Shown one piece after another: positions 47,761 through 56,961 of a DNA stretch of 64,000 nucleotides (position 1 is its first letter; the number at the start of each line of letters is the position of its first letter). Below the pieces are notes generated by a model. It was not told the origin of the DNA, ran no database searches, and was given only the letters and a program-made list of their open reading frames with translations. The DNA is from Duganella sp. 1224 (lineage in GTDB: Bacteria > Pseudomonadota > Gammaproteobacteria > Burkholderiales > Burkholderiaceae_D), in NCBI RefSeq assembly GCF_013408245.1, contig NZ_JACBYS010000001.1, positions 2,623,941-2,687,940 of the forward strand. Reading direction: 5' to 3'. The translations under genes were made by a program, and so were the position numbers.

Positions 47761-49575
47761 ATGTTTAAAGACTTGAGCATCAAGACCAAGCTGTATCTGA
47801 GTTTCAGCGCCATCCTCGCCATCATCCTGGTATTGCTGGCCATCGCCTATAACCGCTTCAGCAGCCTGCAGGACGCCAACGCGTGGGACCGTCACACGAT
47901 GGAAGTGATCCAGGCCATCGACCAGCTGCGCAACGACATGCTGCAGGTGCAGGTGGAAGCGCGCGGCTATTACCTGACCGGCACCCCGGACCGGCTGGCG
48001 CGCACCCGCAAGGAAATCAGCGATCTGCCGGAAACCATCGCCATGCTGCAGAAGCTGACCGCCGACAACCCGGTGCAGGTGGCGCGCTTCAAGCAGCTGG
48101 AACAGCAGGTCAAGGTGTGGAGCGGCGAGGTGATCGAGTCCCAGCTCAAGCTGCGCGAACAGATGGGCGACAAGCCCGGCGCCGCCGACGCCATGGGCCG
48201 CACCGGCCCGCTGGCGCACAACACCTCGGGCGTCAGCGAGATCTATAAATCGATGGCGGCCGCCGCCGCCGAGGAGCGCCAGCTGCTGGCCGAGCGCTCC
48301 AAGGCCTCCGACCAGTTGCAGGACACCATGCGCATGCTGCTGACCGGCGGCGGCGCCGTGTGCGTGGCGCTGTCGCTGGGCGTGGCCTGGCTGCTGGCGC
48401 GCGCGCTGCTGTCGCCGCTCAACAACCTGACCCACGCGGTCAACCGCATCGCCGCCGGCGACCAGTCGGCGCGCGCCGCAGTGCTGGCGGCCGACGAACT
48501 GGGCGAGGTGTCAACGGAATTCAACCGCATGGCGCAAGCCATCCAGGACAACCAGGCGCGCGAACTGGCCGACACCAACGCGCTGCGCGCCAAGGTCGAC
48601 TCGCTGCTGGGCGTGGTGTCCAAGGCCGCCTCGGGCGACCTGACCGGCAAGATCGAGGTCAGCGGCGACGACGCCATCGGCCGCCTGGCGGCGGGCCTGG
48701 ACCGCATGTTCGACAACCTGCGCGCGCTGCTCAACAACGTGCAGAAGGCCGGCATCCAGGTCACCACCTCGGCCACCGAAATCGCCGCCTCGGCCAAGCA
48801 GCAGGAGGCCACCGGCATCGAGCAGGCGCAGACCAGCGTCGAGATCCTCAGCACCACCAAGGAAATCTCGGCCAACACCTCGCAACTGCTGAAGACCATG
48901 GAGGACGCCACCGCGGTGGCCGACTACACCACCAGCGCCACCGCCGACGCCCAGAACAACCTGCGCCGCATGGACAGCACCATGCAGCACATGGTCAGCG
49001 CCACCGACTCGATCAACGCCAAGCTGGCGGCGCTGTCGGAGAAGGCCTCCAACATCAACAGCGTGCTGACCACCATCACCAAGGTGGCCGACCAGACCAA
49101 TATCCTGTCGCTGAACGCCGCCATCGAGGCCGAGAAGGCCGGCGAGGCCGGCCGCGGCTTCTCGGTGGTGGCCACCGAAATCCGCCGCCTGGCCGACCAG
49201 ACCTCGGTGTCCACCTGGGACATCGAGCAGATGCTGAAGGAGATGCAGTCGGCGGTGTCGGCCAGCGTGATGGGCATGGACAAATTCTCCGAGGAGATCC
49301 GCCGCAGCGTGGGCGAGGTGCGCCAGGTGACCGACCAGCTGTCCGGCGTGATGGACCAGGTGCAGAAGCTGGCGCCGCAGTTCGACGTGGTGCTGCAAGG
49401 GATGCAGTCGCAGGCCGTTGGCGCCGAGCAGATCACCGCCACCATGATGCAGCTGAACGACGCCACCCAGCAGACGGTGGAATCGCTCAAGGCCACCAGC
49501 GAGGCGGTGCACCAGCTGCAGTACGCGGCCGGCGACTTGCAAACCAGCGTCGCCAACTTCGCCGTGGCGGTATAA
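47761..49575 (+). CDS. WspA-like chemoreceptor, second of two
   Basis: The 604-residue receptor has the same layout as its upstream neighbour: membrane helix (about 12-31), periplasmic helical domain, second helix (about 195-216), tandem HAMP units and a Wsp-type signalling domain. The C-terminal 300 residues are nearly identical to the first copy, while the periplasmic sensor parts differ strongly and this one has an extra insert rich in Gly and Asp near residue 140. This points to one ancestral duplication followed by sensor divergence. A GGAGAAAA ribosome site precedes ATG 47761. wspB follows 12 nt later. Confidence 0.93.
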   Translation: MFKDLSIKTKLYLSFSAILAIILVLLAIAYNRFSSLQDANAWDRHTMEVIQAIDQLRNDMLQVQVEARGYYLTGTPDRLARTRKEISDLPETIAMLQKLTADNPVQVARFKQLEQQVKVWSGEVIESQLKLREQMGDKPGAADAMGRTGPLAHNTSGVSEIYKSMAAAAAEERQLLAERSKASDQLQDTMRMLLTGGGAVCVALSLGVAWLLARALLSPLNNLTHAVNRIAAGDQSARAAVLAADELGEVSTEFNRMAQAIQDNQARELADTNALRAKVDSLLGVVSKAASGDLTGKIEVSGDDAIGRLAAGLDRMFDNLRALLNNVQKAGIQVTTSATEIAASAKQQEATGIEQAQTSVEILSTTKEISANTSQLLKTMEDATAVADYTTSATADAQNNLRRMDSTMQHMVSATDSINAKLAALSEKASNINSVLTTITKVADQTNILSLNAAIEAEKAGEAGRGFSVVATEIRRLADQTSVSTWDIEQMLKEMQSAVSASVMGMDKFSEEIRRSVGEVRQVTDQLSGVMDQVQKLAPQFDVVLQGMQSQAVGAEQITATMMQLNDATQQTVESLKATSEAVHQLQYAAGDLQTSVANFAVAV

Positions 49576-49587
49576 GCGGAGCGCGGC

Positions 49588-50040
49588 ATGAAACTCCTCG
49601 TCTTCCACATCGGCGCCGACCGTTACGGCCTGCGCCTGCGCGATGTGGTGCGCGTGCTGCCGCTGCTGGAACTCAAGCAGCTGCCGCTGGCGCCGGACCC
49701 GGTGGCCGGGCTGATGGACCTGCACGGCGCCTCGGTGCCGGTGATCGATTTGAACCGCGCCAGCGGCCTGCCGCCCGGCGCCGACCACTTCGACACCCGC
49801 ATCATCGTCGCCGACTACGTGACGCCGGACGGCGTCCACCACCAGCTTGGCCTGCGCGCCGAGCGTGTGCTGGGCGTGCAGGATGTGCGCGACGATCAGT
49901 TGAGCGACAGCGGCGTGCAAGCCGCGCCCTTCCTCGGCCAGGTGGCCAGCGACACGCAAGGCATGCTGCAGCTGGTGGAACTGGCGCAGCTGCTGCCAGC
50001 CGGTTTGCGCGCGCTGCTGTTCCAGGATAGCGCGGCATGA
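49588..50040 (+). CDS. wspB: CheW-type coupling protein WspB
   Basis: The 150-residue protein is a single CheW domain, recognisable from the FHIGADRYGLRLRDVVRVLP opening and the VAGLMDLHGASVPVIDL motif. It would couple the WspA receptors to the WspE kinase. It is shorter and more divergent than flagellar CheW, as expected for WspB. It sits in a tight operon: 12 nt after the second receptor and overlapping wspC by 4 nt. Confidence 0.93.
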   Translation: MKLLVFHIGADRYGLRLRDVVRVLPLLELKQLPLAPDPVAGLMDLHGASVPVIDLNRASGLPPGADHFDTRIIVADYVTPDGVHHQLGLRAERVLGVQDVRDDQLSDSGVQAAPFLGQVASDTQGMLQLVELAQLLPAGLRALLFQDSAA

Positions 50041-51380
50041 CGCCGGCCCAGTCCCTGCTGCGCCAGGCCACCGGCCTGAATCTGTCCAAGTCCGTGGTGG
50101 ACCGCGCCATCAAGAACCGCATGGCGCAAACCGATGTCGCCGACGCCGACGCCTATCTGCAGCGAATGACGCCGGCAGAAATGACCGCGCTGGTGGAGCT
50201 GGTGGTGGTGCCGGAGTCGTGGTTCTACCGCGACCCGCAAGCCTTCAACGCCATGACCGACTTCGTGCGCGCGCGGCTGGCGGCGGAGCCGGAACGGCAG
50301 ATCCGCATTCTGTCGATTCCCTGCGCCGGCGGCGAGGAGCCCTACACCATCGCCATGGTGCTGACCGACGCCGGCATCCCGCCCGACCAGTTCAAGGTGG
50401 ACGCCTTCGACATCAGCCCCACCTGCGTGGCGCGCGCCAAGAGCGGCATCTACGGCCGCAACGCCTTCCGCGCGCAGGAGCTGGCCTTCCGCGATTTGCA
50501 CTTCACCAGCGCCGGCGACGGCGACTACCGCGTCAACGACGACATCCGCCAGCAGGTGCGCTTCAAGCAGGGCAACCTGCTGGCGTTCGACCTGACCGCG
50601 CGCGCCGGCTATTACGACGTGGTGTTCTGCCGCAACCTGCTGATCTACTTCGACAAGCCGACCACCAAGGCCGCCATCGCCAAACTGCGCGCGCTGCTGG
50701 CCGACGACGGCCAGCTGTACGCCGGCTACGCCGAGGTGCCGTCGTTCTGCCAGCACGGCTTTACGCCGCTGCCACACAACCTGGCCTTCGGCCTGCTGAA
50801 GGACCTCGCGCCGGCGCCCGCCGCCAAGCCGACAACATCGCTGGCGTCAACGCCAACGCCAGCGCCATCGCGCACCGCGCGTGGCCGGACCTCGGCGCCA
50901 TCGCTGCCATCGCTGCCGGCTTCGCCGTCCGCGCCGGCGGTGGCGCCGCGCAACCGCGCTGCGGCCGTGCGCGCCGCCCCCATGCCGTCGGCCCCGGCGG
51001 CGGGCGCCGGATCGGCCCGACCGGCCAGGCCGGCAGCGACGGCAGTGCCGACGCCCGTCATCGCCGCCGACCTGCTGGCCGAAGCACGCCGCCTGGCCGA
51101 CCTGGGCGACATCAAGGCCGCCGAGCGCCACTGCCGCGACCATCTGTCGTTGCACCCGGAATCGGCCGAAGCCTACTTCATCCTCGGCCTGCTGAACGAA
51201 CTGACCAACCAGCCCAAGATGGCGGAAGACTACTGGAAGCGCTGCATCTACCTGCAGCCCGACCACTACGAAGCCCTGTGCCACCTGGCGCTGCTGGCCG
51301 AAGCCAACGACGACGCCAGCGGCGCCGCCGCGCTGAAAGCCCGCGCCGCCCGCATCTACAAACGCCAGCAAGCATCCTGA
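50037..51380 (+). CDS. wspC: CheR-type methyltransferase with TPR domain, WspC
   Basis: The 447-residue enzyme has a CheR catalytic domain (about 1-265) with the SAM-binding ILSIPCAGGEEPYTIAM (about 96-112), DAFDIS and FCRNLLIYF motifs. A 75-residue Ala/Pro/Ser/Arg linker follows, then tetratricopeptide repeats (about 345-440; ESAEAYFILGLLNEL and DHYEALCHLALLAEA). The CheR-TPR form is diagnostic of WspC. It methylates WspA glutamates and so raises kinase activity. The TPR part may replace the pentapeptide tether missing from these receptors. Confidence 0.95.
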   Translation: MTPAQSLLRQATGLNLSKSVVDRAIKNRMAQTDVADADAYLQRMTPAEMTALVELVVVPESWFYRDPQAFNAMTDFVRARLAAEPERQIRILSIPCAGGEEPYTIAMVLTDAGIPPDQFKVDAFDISPTCVARAKSGIYGRNAFRAQELAFRDLHFTSAGDGDYRVNDDIRQQVRFKQGNLLAFDLTARAGYYDVVFCRNLLIYFDKPTTKAAIAKLRALLADDGQLYAGYAEVPSFCQHGFTPLPHNLAFGLLKDLAPAPAAKPTTSLASTPTPAPSRTARGRTSAPSLPSLPASPSAPAVAPRNRAAAVRAAPMPSAPAAGAGSARPARPAATAVPTPVIAADLLAEARRLADLGDIKAAERHCRDHLSLHPESAEAYFILGLLNELTNQPKMAEDYWKRCIYLQPDHYEALCHLALLAEANDDASGAAALKARAARIYKRQQAS

Positions 51381-51392
51381 AGGCGCTAACCC

Positions 51393-52076
51393 ATGAGCAC
51401 AACCACCTCCCCCGCCGCGATCGACGTCCAGGACTGCTGGAACGTCATCGGCGTCAACGGCGACCAGAGTTGCGACAAGCTGCAACAGCACGTCCACTGC
51501 CGCAACTGCGGCGTCTACGCCAACGCCGCGCAGCAAAACCTGGCGCGTCCCGTCAGCGTCGACTACAAACAGGAATGGGCCGCGCACTTCCGCCAGGCCG
51601 CCGCCAGCGGTCAGCAGCAGGACGCCTCCTGCCTGGTGTTCCGCATCGGCCGCGAATGGCTGTCGCTGCCGGTCCGCATGTTCGTCTCGGTGGCGCCGAT
51701 CGCCAAGCCGCACCGGCTGCCGCACCGGGCCTCGCGGGGACTGCGCGGCATCGTCAACGTCGGCGGCACGCTGTACCCCTGCATGTCGCTGGCCGACCTG
51801 CTCGGCATCGACGACACGGAAGGCGAAGCCGCCACCCACCGCCACACCTTCGCGCGGCTGCTGCTGACGCAATGGGAAGACCAGGCCTACGCGCTGCCGG
51901 TGGCAGATCTGCACGGCATCCTGCGCTACGCCAGCGGCAGCGTGCAGGCGCCCGCCGCCACCATCAACAAGGGCCTGTCGCGCTTCCTGACCGGCGTGAT
52001 CACGCATGACGACATGCGCATCGGCGTGCTGGACGAGACGCTGATCGGCTATCAACTCGCGAGGACTTTGCGATGA
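51393..52076 (+). CDS. wspD: CheW-type coupling protein WspD with N-terminal Cys/His cluster
   Basis: The 227-residue protein has an N-terminal segment DCWNVIGVNGDQSC followed by HVHCRNCGVY (about residues 13-41), then a CheW domain (about 75-227). The Cys/His arrangement is characteristic of WspD proteins and could bind a metal, although none is established. It is the second coupling protein of the Wsp array. The stop overlaps the wspE start by 4 nt, so the two are translationally coupled. Confidence 0.93.
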   Translation: MSTTTSPAAIDVQDCWNVIGVNGDQSCDKLQQHVHCRNCGVYANAAQQNLARPVSVDYKQEWAAHFRQAAASGQQQDASCLVFRIGREWLSLPVRMFVSVAPIAKPHRLPHRASRGLRGIVNVGGTLYPCMSLADLLGIDDTEGEAATHRHTFARLLLTQWEDQAYALPVADLHGILRYASGSVQAPAATINKGLSRFLTGVITHDDMRIGVLDETLIGYQLARTLR

Positions 52077-54430
52077 GCAGCGATAACAACGGTGACCTGA
52101 GCCAGTTCTCCATGCTGGACCTGTTCCGCATGGAGGCCGACAGCCAGACGCAGATCCTCACCGACGGCCTGCTGGCCATGGAGCGCCTGCGGGACGACGC
52201 CGGCGCGGTGGAGTCGATGATGCGCGCGGCGCACTCGATCAAGGGCGCGGCCGCCATCGTCGGACTGGAAGTGGTGGTGCAGCTGGCGCACGGCATGGAG
52301 GACGCCTTCATCGCCGCGCAGCACGGCAAGCTGGCGTTGACGCCCAACCGGGTGGACGTGCTGCTGGCCGGCGTGGATTTGATACTACAGCTGTCACGCC
52401 TGCAGGATGCGGAAGTAGAAGGCTGGCTGGCCGCCAACGGCGAGCAAATCAAGCGCACCATGAACGCGATCCATACCATCGCCTTCCTGCCCGAGCCGGT
52501 GAGCCTGGCCCCGCCGCCACCGGTCGTTCCGGCGAACGCCGGAACCCATAGAACGCCTGAAAGCACGCTCGGCATGGATTCCGGCGTGCGCCGGAATGAC
52601 GTGCCCGCGCCAGCGGCAGGGACTGCGGCTGCGACTGCGGCTGCGGCAGCGCCGCCCAACGCCGCCGCCGAAGACACCCCCGAACGCCGCGCCCCGGCGC
52701 CCATGAAGCACGCGCAAAACTTCGACAAGCTGCTCTCCCTGGCCAGCGAATCGCGCATCAACGCGCACCAGATGCACCCCTTCGTGCAAAACCTGCAGCG
52801 CTTCAAGCGCAACCAGAGCAGCCTGTTCTCGCTGATCGAACAACTGCACGAAGCCATCTCCAACAGCAGCGACGCCGGCCTCAAGGAAAAATCCCTGCTC
52901 GCCCTGCAGAAAACCCACCCGCTCAAGCAATTCGTCCTCGAACACATCGCCGACATCGAAGCCTACGAACGCCGCCTGCTGGCCGTCTCGCAAAACATGG
53001 TCGACGAAGTGCTGACCATGCGCATGCGCCCCTTCCGCGACGGTGTGCAGCACTTCCCGCGCATGGTGCGCGACCTCGCGCGCAGCCTCGGTAAAGACGT
53101 CCAGCTGCAGATCATCGGCGAAGACACGCTGGTCGATCGCGACATCCTGGTCAAGATCGAAAGCCCGATCAACCACATGCTGCGCAACGCCATCGACCAC
53201 GGCATGGACAACGCCGCCGACCGCATCGCCGCCGGCAAGCCCGGCACCGGCACCATCGTGCTGGAAGCCAAACACCGCGCCGGCATGCTGAGCATCGAAA
53301 TCAGCGACGACGGCAAGGGCGTGGACCTGGAAAAAATCCGCGCCCGCGTGATCGACCGCAAAATGGCGCCGGCGCAGATGGCCGCCTCCATGTCGCCGGC
53401 GGAGCTGATGGAATTCCTGTTCCTGCCCGCCTTCAGCCTGAAAGACAACATCACCGAAATCTCCGGCCGCGGCGTCGGCCTGGACATCGTCCACGAAACC
53501 ATCCGCGCGCAAAACGGCACGGTGCGCATCGAGTCCGAACTGGGCGTCGGCTTCCATACCTACATCACGCTGCCGCTGACGCAATCGATCGTGCGCGCGC
53601 TGGTGGTGGACGTCAAGGGCGAGGCTTACGCCGTGCCCATCGTGCAGGTCGAGCGCGTGCTCAAGGTGCCGCAGAACGCCATCCACACCCTGGAGAACAA
53701 GCAGTTCTTCGACTTCGGCGGCGAACACCTTGGCCTTGTATCGGCCTCGCAGGTGCTGGAGCTGGGCGACACCAGCGCCGAAGGCATGGAACTGCCGGTG
53801 GTGGTGATTGGCGCCGGCGCGCGCCGCTACGCGCTGGTGGTGGACGCCATCCTCGGCGAGCAAAGCCTGGCGGTGCAGGCCATCGACCCGATCTTCGGCA
53901 AGATGCGCGACATCTCCGCCGCCGCCCTGCTCGACGACGGCGACCCGGTGCTGATCCTCGACGTGCCCGACCTGCTGCTGTCGATCGACAAACTGCTGCA
54001 CGAGGGCGGCCTGCATCAACTGGCCAAGTCCGACGCCGCCGAACGGCGCAAGACCAAGCGCATCCTGGTGGTGGACGACTCGCTCACGGTGCGCGAGATG
54101 GAGCGCAAGCTGCTGCTCAGCCGCGGCTTCCTGGTCGATATCGCCATCGACGGCATCGACGGCTGGAACGTGGTGCGCAGCGGCGAGTACGACCTGGTGA
54201 TCACCGATGTCGACATGCCGCGCATGGACGGTATCGAATTGGTAACATTAATTAAAAAGGATTTACACCTGCATAAGCTGCCAGTCATGATAGTGTCTTA
54301 CAAAGATCGGCCGGAAGACCGCGCGCGCGGGCTGTCGGCCGGCGCCGACTATTATCTGACCAAGGGCAGCTTCCACGACGAGACGCTGCTCGATGCCGTC
54401 AGCGACCTGATTGGGGACGCCCGTAGATGA
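52073..54430 (+). CDS. wspE: CheA-type hybrid histidine kinase WspE
   Basis: The 785-residue protein has an Hpt domain with His54 (RAAHSIKGA), a linker, a dimerisation and ATPase core (NHMLRNAIDHGMD; GRGVGLDIVHETI), a CheW-like domain and a C-terminal receiver (VVDDSLTVREM, Asp712 in TDVDMP). WspE passes phosphate to WspR and WspF. The linker contains an unusual insertion at about residues 151-177, encoded by a palindromic repeat also found in non-coding DNA at 25403 and 44483. The frame is kept and the rest of the gene looks intact. Confidence 0.96.
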   Translation: MSSDNNGDLSQFSMLDLFRMEADSQTQILTDGLLAMERLRDDAGAVESMMRAAHSIKGAAAIVGLEVVVQLAHGMEDAFIAAQHGKLALTPNRVDVLLAGVDLILQLSRLQDAEVEGWLAANGEQIKRTMNAIHTIAFLPEPVSLAPPPPVVPANAGTHRTPESTLGMDSGVRRNDVPAPAAGTAAATAAAAAPPNAAAEDTPERRAPAPMKHAQNFDKLLSLASESRINAHQMHPFVQNLQRFKRNQSSLFSLIEQLHEAISNSSDAGLKEKSLLALQKTHPLKQFVLEHIADIEAYERRLLAVSQNMVDEVLTMRMRPFRDGVQHFPRMVRDLARSLGKDVQLQIIGEDTLVDRDILVKIESPINHMLRNAIDHGMDNAADRIAAGKPGTGTIVLEAKHRAGMLSIEISDDGKGVDLEKIRARVIDRKMAPAQMAASMSPAELMEFLFLPAFSLKDNITEISGRGVGLDIVHETIRAQNGTVRIESELGVGFHTYITLPLTQSIVRALVVDVKGEAYAVPIVQVERVLKVPQNAIHTLENKQFFDFGGEHLGLVSASQVLELGDTSAEGMELPVVVIGAGARRYALVVDAILGEQSLAVQAIDPIFGKMRDISAAALLDDGDPVLILDVPDLLLSIDKLLHEGGLHQLAKSDAAERRKTKRILVVDDSLTVREMERKLLLSRGFLVDIAIDGIDGWNVVRSGEYDLVITDVDMPRMDGIELVTLIKKDLHLHKLPVMIVSYKDRPEDRARGLSAGADYYLTKGSFHDETLLDAVSDLIGDARR
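52523..52602. repeat. Palindromic repeat of the GTCRTTCCGGCG family, copy 3, inside wspE
   Basis: The left arm GTCGTTCCGGCG...GGAACCCATAGAACGC matches the copy at 25403 closely, and the right arm ends CCGGAATGACGT as in that copy. It lies fully within wspE and encodes about 27 residues (VPANAGTHR...DSGVRRND) in a disordered linker. The frame is uninterrupted. Confidence 0.9.
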
Positions 54431-55476
54431 AGATCGCCATCGCCAACGATGTCGCCATGGCAGCCGAAGCGCTGCGGCGCGTGGTTGCCAGCACCGCCGA
54501 ACACCAGGTGCTGTGGATCGCCCGCACCGGCGCCGAGGCGGTGCGCATGGCGGCCGACAACCGCCCCGACCTGGTCCTGATGGACCTCAACATGCCGGAG
54601 CTGGATGGCGTCGAGGCCACGCGCCAGATCATGGAGCAAAGCCCGTGCGCCATCCTGGTGGTCACCGGCCGCCCGCAGGACAACGTCAACCAGGTGTTCC
54701 GCGCGCTGGGCGCCGGCGCGCTGGACGTCACCGCCACGCCGGTGCTGCAGGGGCAGCCGGGCGGCGACGCCGAGCTGCTGGCCAAGATCCGCACCATGGA
54801 CAAGCTGATACGCCACAGCGGCGGCACGCAGGCCATGTCGCCCAAGGCCACCGCCAACAACGGCAATGGCAACGGCGGCGCCGCCGAGGCGCCCAGCGTG
54901 GAAAAGGTCACCTCGCTGCTGGCCATCGGCGCCTCCACCGGCGGGCCGGTGGCCGTGTCCAAGCTGCTGGCCGGCTGGAAGGCGCCGCGCGGCTGCGCCA
55001 TCGTGGTGGTGCAGCACATCGACCAGCACTTCGCCGACAACTTCGCCCGCTGGCTGGGCGAGCAGCTCGACATGCCGGTGCGCGCCGCCGAGGAAGGCGA
55101 CGAGCTGGTGGCCGGCACGGTCCTCATCGCCAAGAGCAACGACCATCTGAAACTGGATCAAAACCTGCGCTTGCGTTACGATGTCCACCCGAAGGATTAT
55201 GCCTACCGTCCTTCGGTCGATGTATTCTTCCACTGCGTGGCCCAGCACTGGAAGGGCGAGTCGGTTGGTGTACTATTGACCGGCATGGGCCGCGACGGCG
55301 CCGAAGGCCTGCTGGCCATGCGCCGCGCCGGCCACACCACCATCGCCCAGGACCAGGCCAGCAGCGCGGTGTACGGCATGCCGCGCGCGGCGGCGGAGCT
55401 GGACGCCGCGCAAATGATCCTGCCGCTGTCGAAGATCGGACCGGTCTTGCGCGGCAACCTGGGCGGACGTAGTTAA
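54427..55476 (+). CDS. wspF: CheB-type methylesterase WspF
   Basis: The 349-residue enzyme has an N-terminal receiver domain with Asp53 (LMDLNMPELDG), a Gly/Asn linker, and a methylesterase domain with the catalytic triad Ser170 (GASTGG), His197 (QHID) and Asp290 (GMGRDGA). WspF removes methyl groups from WspA and damps the system; its loss locks Pseudomonas in a high c-di-GMP, wrinkled state. The receiver has only a single N-terminal Asp (ND) where two acids are usual, a mild deviation. The start overlaps the wspE stop by 4 nt. Confidence 0.96.
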   Translation: MKIAIANDVAMAAEALRRVVASTAEHQVLWIARTGAEAVRMAADNRPDLVLMDLNMPELDGVEATRQIMEQSPCAILVVTGRPQDNVNQVFRALGAGALDVTATPVLQGQPGGDAELLAKIRTMDKLIRHSGGTQAMSPKATANNGNGNGGAAEAPSVEKVTSLLAIGASTGGPVAVSKLLAGWKAPRGCAIVVVQHIDQHFADNFARWLGEQLDMPVRAAEEGDELVAGTVLIAKSNDHLKLDQNLRLRYDVHPKDYAYRPSVDVFFHCVAQHWKGESVGVLLTGMGRDGAEGLLAMRRAGHTTIAQDQASSAVYGMPRAAAELDAAQMILPLSKIGPVLRGNLGGRS

Positions 55477-55494
55477 CAACCTAAGAGAAACCTG

Positions 55495-56559
55495 ATGTCC
55501 GAAGCACAAGCAATCGCACACGATCAAGAGCCGGTCCTCCCCACCTTCAAAGTACGCGTACTGCTGGTCGATGACCAGTTGATCATCGTGGAAGCCGTGC
55601 GGCGCATGCTCAGCGACCAGCCGGACATCGAGTTCCATTACGTGACCGACGCCACCAAGTCGCTGGAGACGGCGCTGCAGCTGCAGCCGACCGTGATCCT
55701 GCAGGACCTGGTGATGCCCACCATCGACGGTTTCGGCCAGATCACCCAGTACCGCGCCGAGGAAGGCCTGCGCCACGTGCCGGTGATCGTGCTGTCGGCC
55801 AAGGAAGACCCCAAGCTGAAGGCGCACAGCTTCGCCACCGGCGCCAACGACTACATGGTCAAGCTGCCGGACAAGCTGGAACTGCTGGCGCGCGTGCGCT
55901 ACCACTCCACCGCCCACATCAGCCGGTTGCAGCGCGACCAGGCCTTCCGCTTCCTGCGCGAGAGCCAGAAGCAGCTGGCCGACGCCAACATCGAGCTGCA
56001 AAAGCTGGCGGCGCTGGACGGCCTGACCGGCATCGCCAACCGCCGCCGCTTCGACGAGACCATGCAACTCGAATGGCAGCGCGCGCAGCGCGACAAGAAG
56101 CCATTGACGCTGCTGCTGTGCGACGTTGATTTCTTCAAACTGTATAACGACAGCTTCGGCCACCTGGCGGGCGACTTGTGCCTGAAAAAAGTGGCGGCTG
56201 TTTTGACCGAACACCTGAAGCGCCCGGCCGACCTGGCCGCGCGCTACGGCGGCGAGGAGTTCGCGATTATCCTGCCGGAGACACCACTGACTGGGGCGCT
56301 GATCGTGGCCGAGTCGTGCCGCCGCCACCTGGAGCAGCTCGCGATCGAAAATCCGCAGGCCACCACCGAACTCTCCAGCGTGACCATGTCGATCGGCGTG
56401 GCCAGCGCGGTGCCGTCGCCGGCGTCCTCGGTGGAGGAGCTGATCCAGCAAGCCGACCGGGCGCTGTACGCCGCCAAGCACGCGGGCCGCAACCGCGTGA
56501 TGAGCGCGGAGAGCCTGCCCGGCCCCACCTCGTCGAATGAAGGAAAAACCGCAGCATGA
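55495..56559 (+). CDS. wspR: Receiver-GGDEF diguanylate cyclase WspR
   Basis: The 354-residue protein has a receiver domain ([18 protein letters not shown]; phospho-acceptor Asp71 in LQDLVMP), a coiled stalk (about 140-180) and a GGDEF domain with the active motif GGEEF at 252-256. The inhibitory site RPAD (243-246) lies five residues before it. These positions nearly equal those of P. aeruginosa WspR. Phosphorylation by WspE would promote its clustering and c-di-GMP synthesis. Its stop overlaps ppnP by 4 nt, so output and a nucleoside phosphorylase are made together. Confidence 0.97.
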   Translation: MSEAQAIAHDQEPVLPTFKVRVLLVDDQLIIVEAVRRMLSDQPDIEFHYVTDATKSLETALQLQPTVILQDLVMPTIDGFGQITQYRAEEGLRHVPVIVLSAKEDPKLKAHSFATGANDYMVKLPDKLELLARVRYHSTAHISRLQRDQAFRFLRESQKQLADANIELQKLAALDGLTGIANRRRFDETMQLEWQRAQRDKKPLTLLLCDVDFFKLYNDSFGHLAGDLCLKKVAAVLTEHLKRPADLAARYGGEEFAIILPETPLTGALIVAESCRRHLEQLAIENPQATTELSSVTMSIGVASAVPSPASSVEELIQQADRALYAAKHAGRNRVMSAESLPGPTSSNEGKTAA

Positions 56560-56870
56560 GTGCTCACATCGATCAAGTCAGCGTCGTCAAGAAATCCAAC
56601 ATCTACTTTGACGGCAAATGCGTGTCGCACACCGTCATCCTGGCCGATGGCAGCCGCAAGACCGTCGGCGTCATCTTCCCCTCCAGCCTGACCTTCAACA
56701 CCGGCGCGCCGGAGATCATGGAAATCGTCGGCGGCGTCTGCAGGGTACGCCTCGACGGCGCCAGCGACTGGCAAACCTACACCGCCGGCCAGCAATTCCA
56801 GGTGCCCGGCAACAGCAAGTTCGACATCGACACCGTGGAAACCCTCGATTACGTTTGCCACTTCGGCTAG
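56556..56870 (+). CDS. ppnP: Pyrimidine/purine nucleoside phosphorylase PpnP
   Basis: The 104-residue protein matches PpnP (formerly UPF0345/YaiE): a small cupin with [39 protein letters not shown] and the C-terminal VPGNSKFDI and YVCHFG segments. PpnP splits many nucleosides with phosphate, including guanosine, uridine and xanthosine. The ATG overlaps the wspR stop codon, so it is the last gene of the Wsp operon. This is unusual for a stand-alone salvage enzyme. Confidence 0.95.
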   Translation: MSAHIDQVSVVKKSNIYFDGKCVSHTVILADGSRKTVGVIFPSSLTFNTGAPEIMEIVGGVCRVRLDGASDWQTYTAGQQFQVPGNSKFDIDTVETLDYVCHFG

Positions 56871-56882
56871 ATCCCCAAAACA

Positions 56883-56954
56883 CCGGGGTCAGTGCCGACA
56901 TTCGGACATTGGCTCGCACGCGAGCCAATGTCCGAATGTCGGCACTGACCCCGG
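56883..56954. repeat. Perfect 34-bp inverted repeat with 4-nt loop (REP-like element)
   Basis: The arms CCGGGGTCAGTGCC...GGCTCG and their exact complement flank a CACG loop. The outer end shares CCGGGGTCAG with the element at 2449, while the inner arm sequence is unrelated. It lies between the convergent ppnP and murB genes. Its stem would be very stable and may stop transcription from both sides, though no T-run follows. Confidence 0.92.
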
Positions 56955-56961
56955 TTCGGGT

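Noticed and set aside
52073..54430. wspE as a disrupted gene because it contains a mobile repeat
   Set aside because: The repeat keeps the frame, adds about 27 residues in a linker, and all catalytic motifs before and after it are intact.
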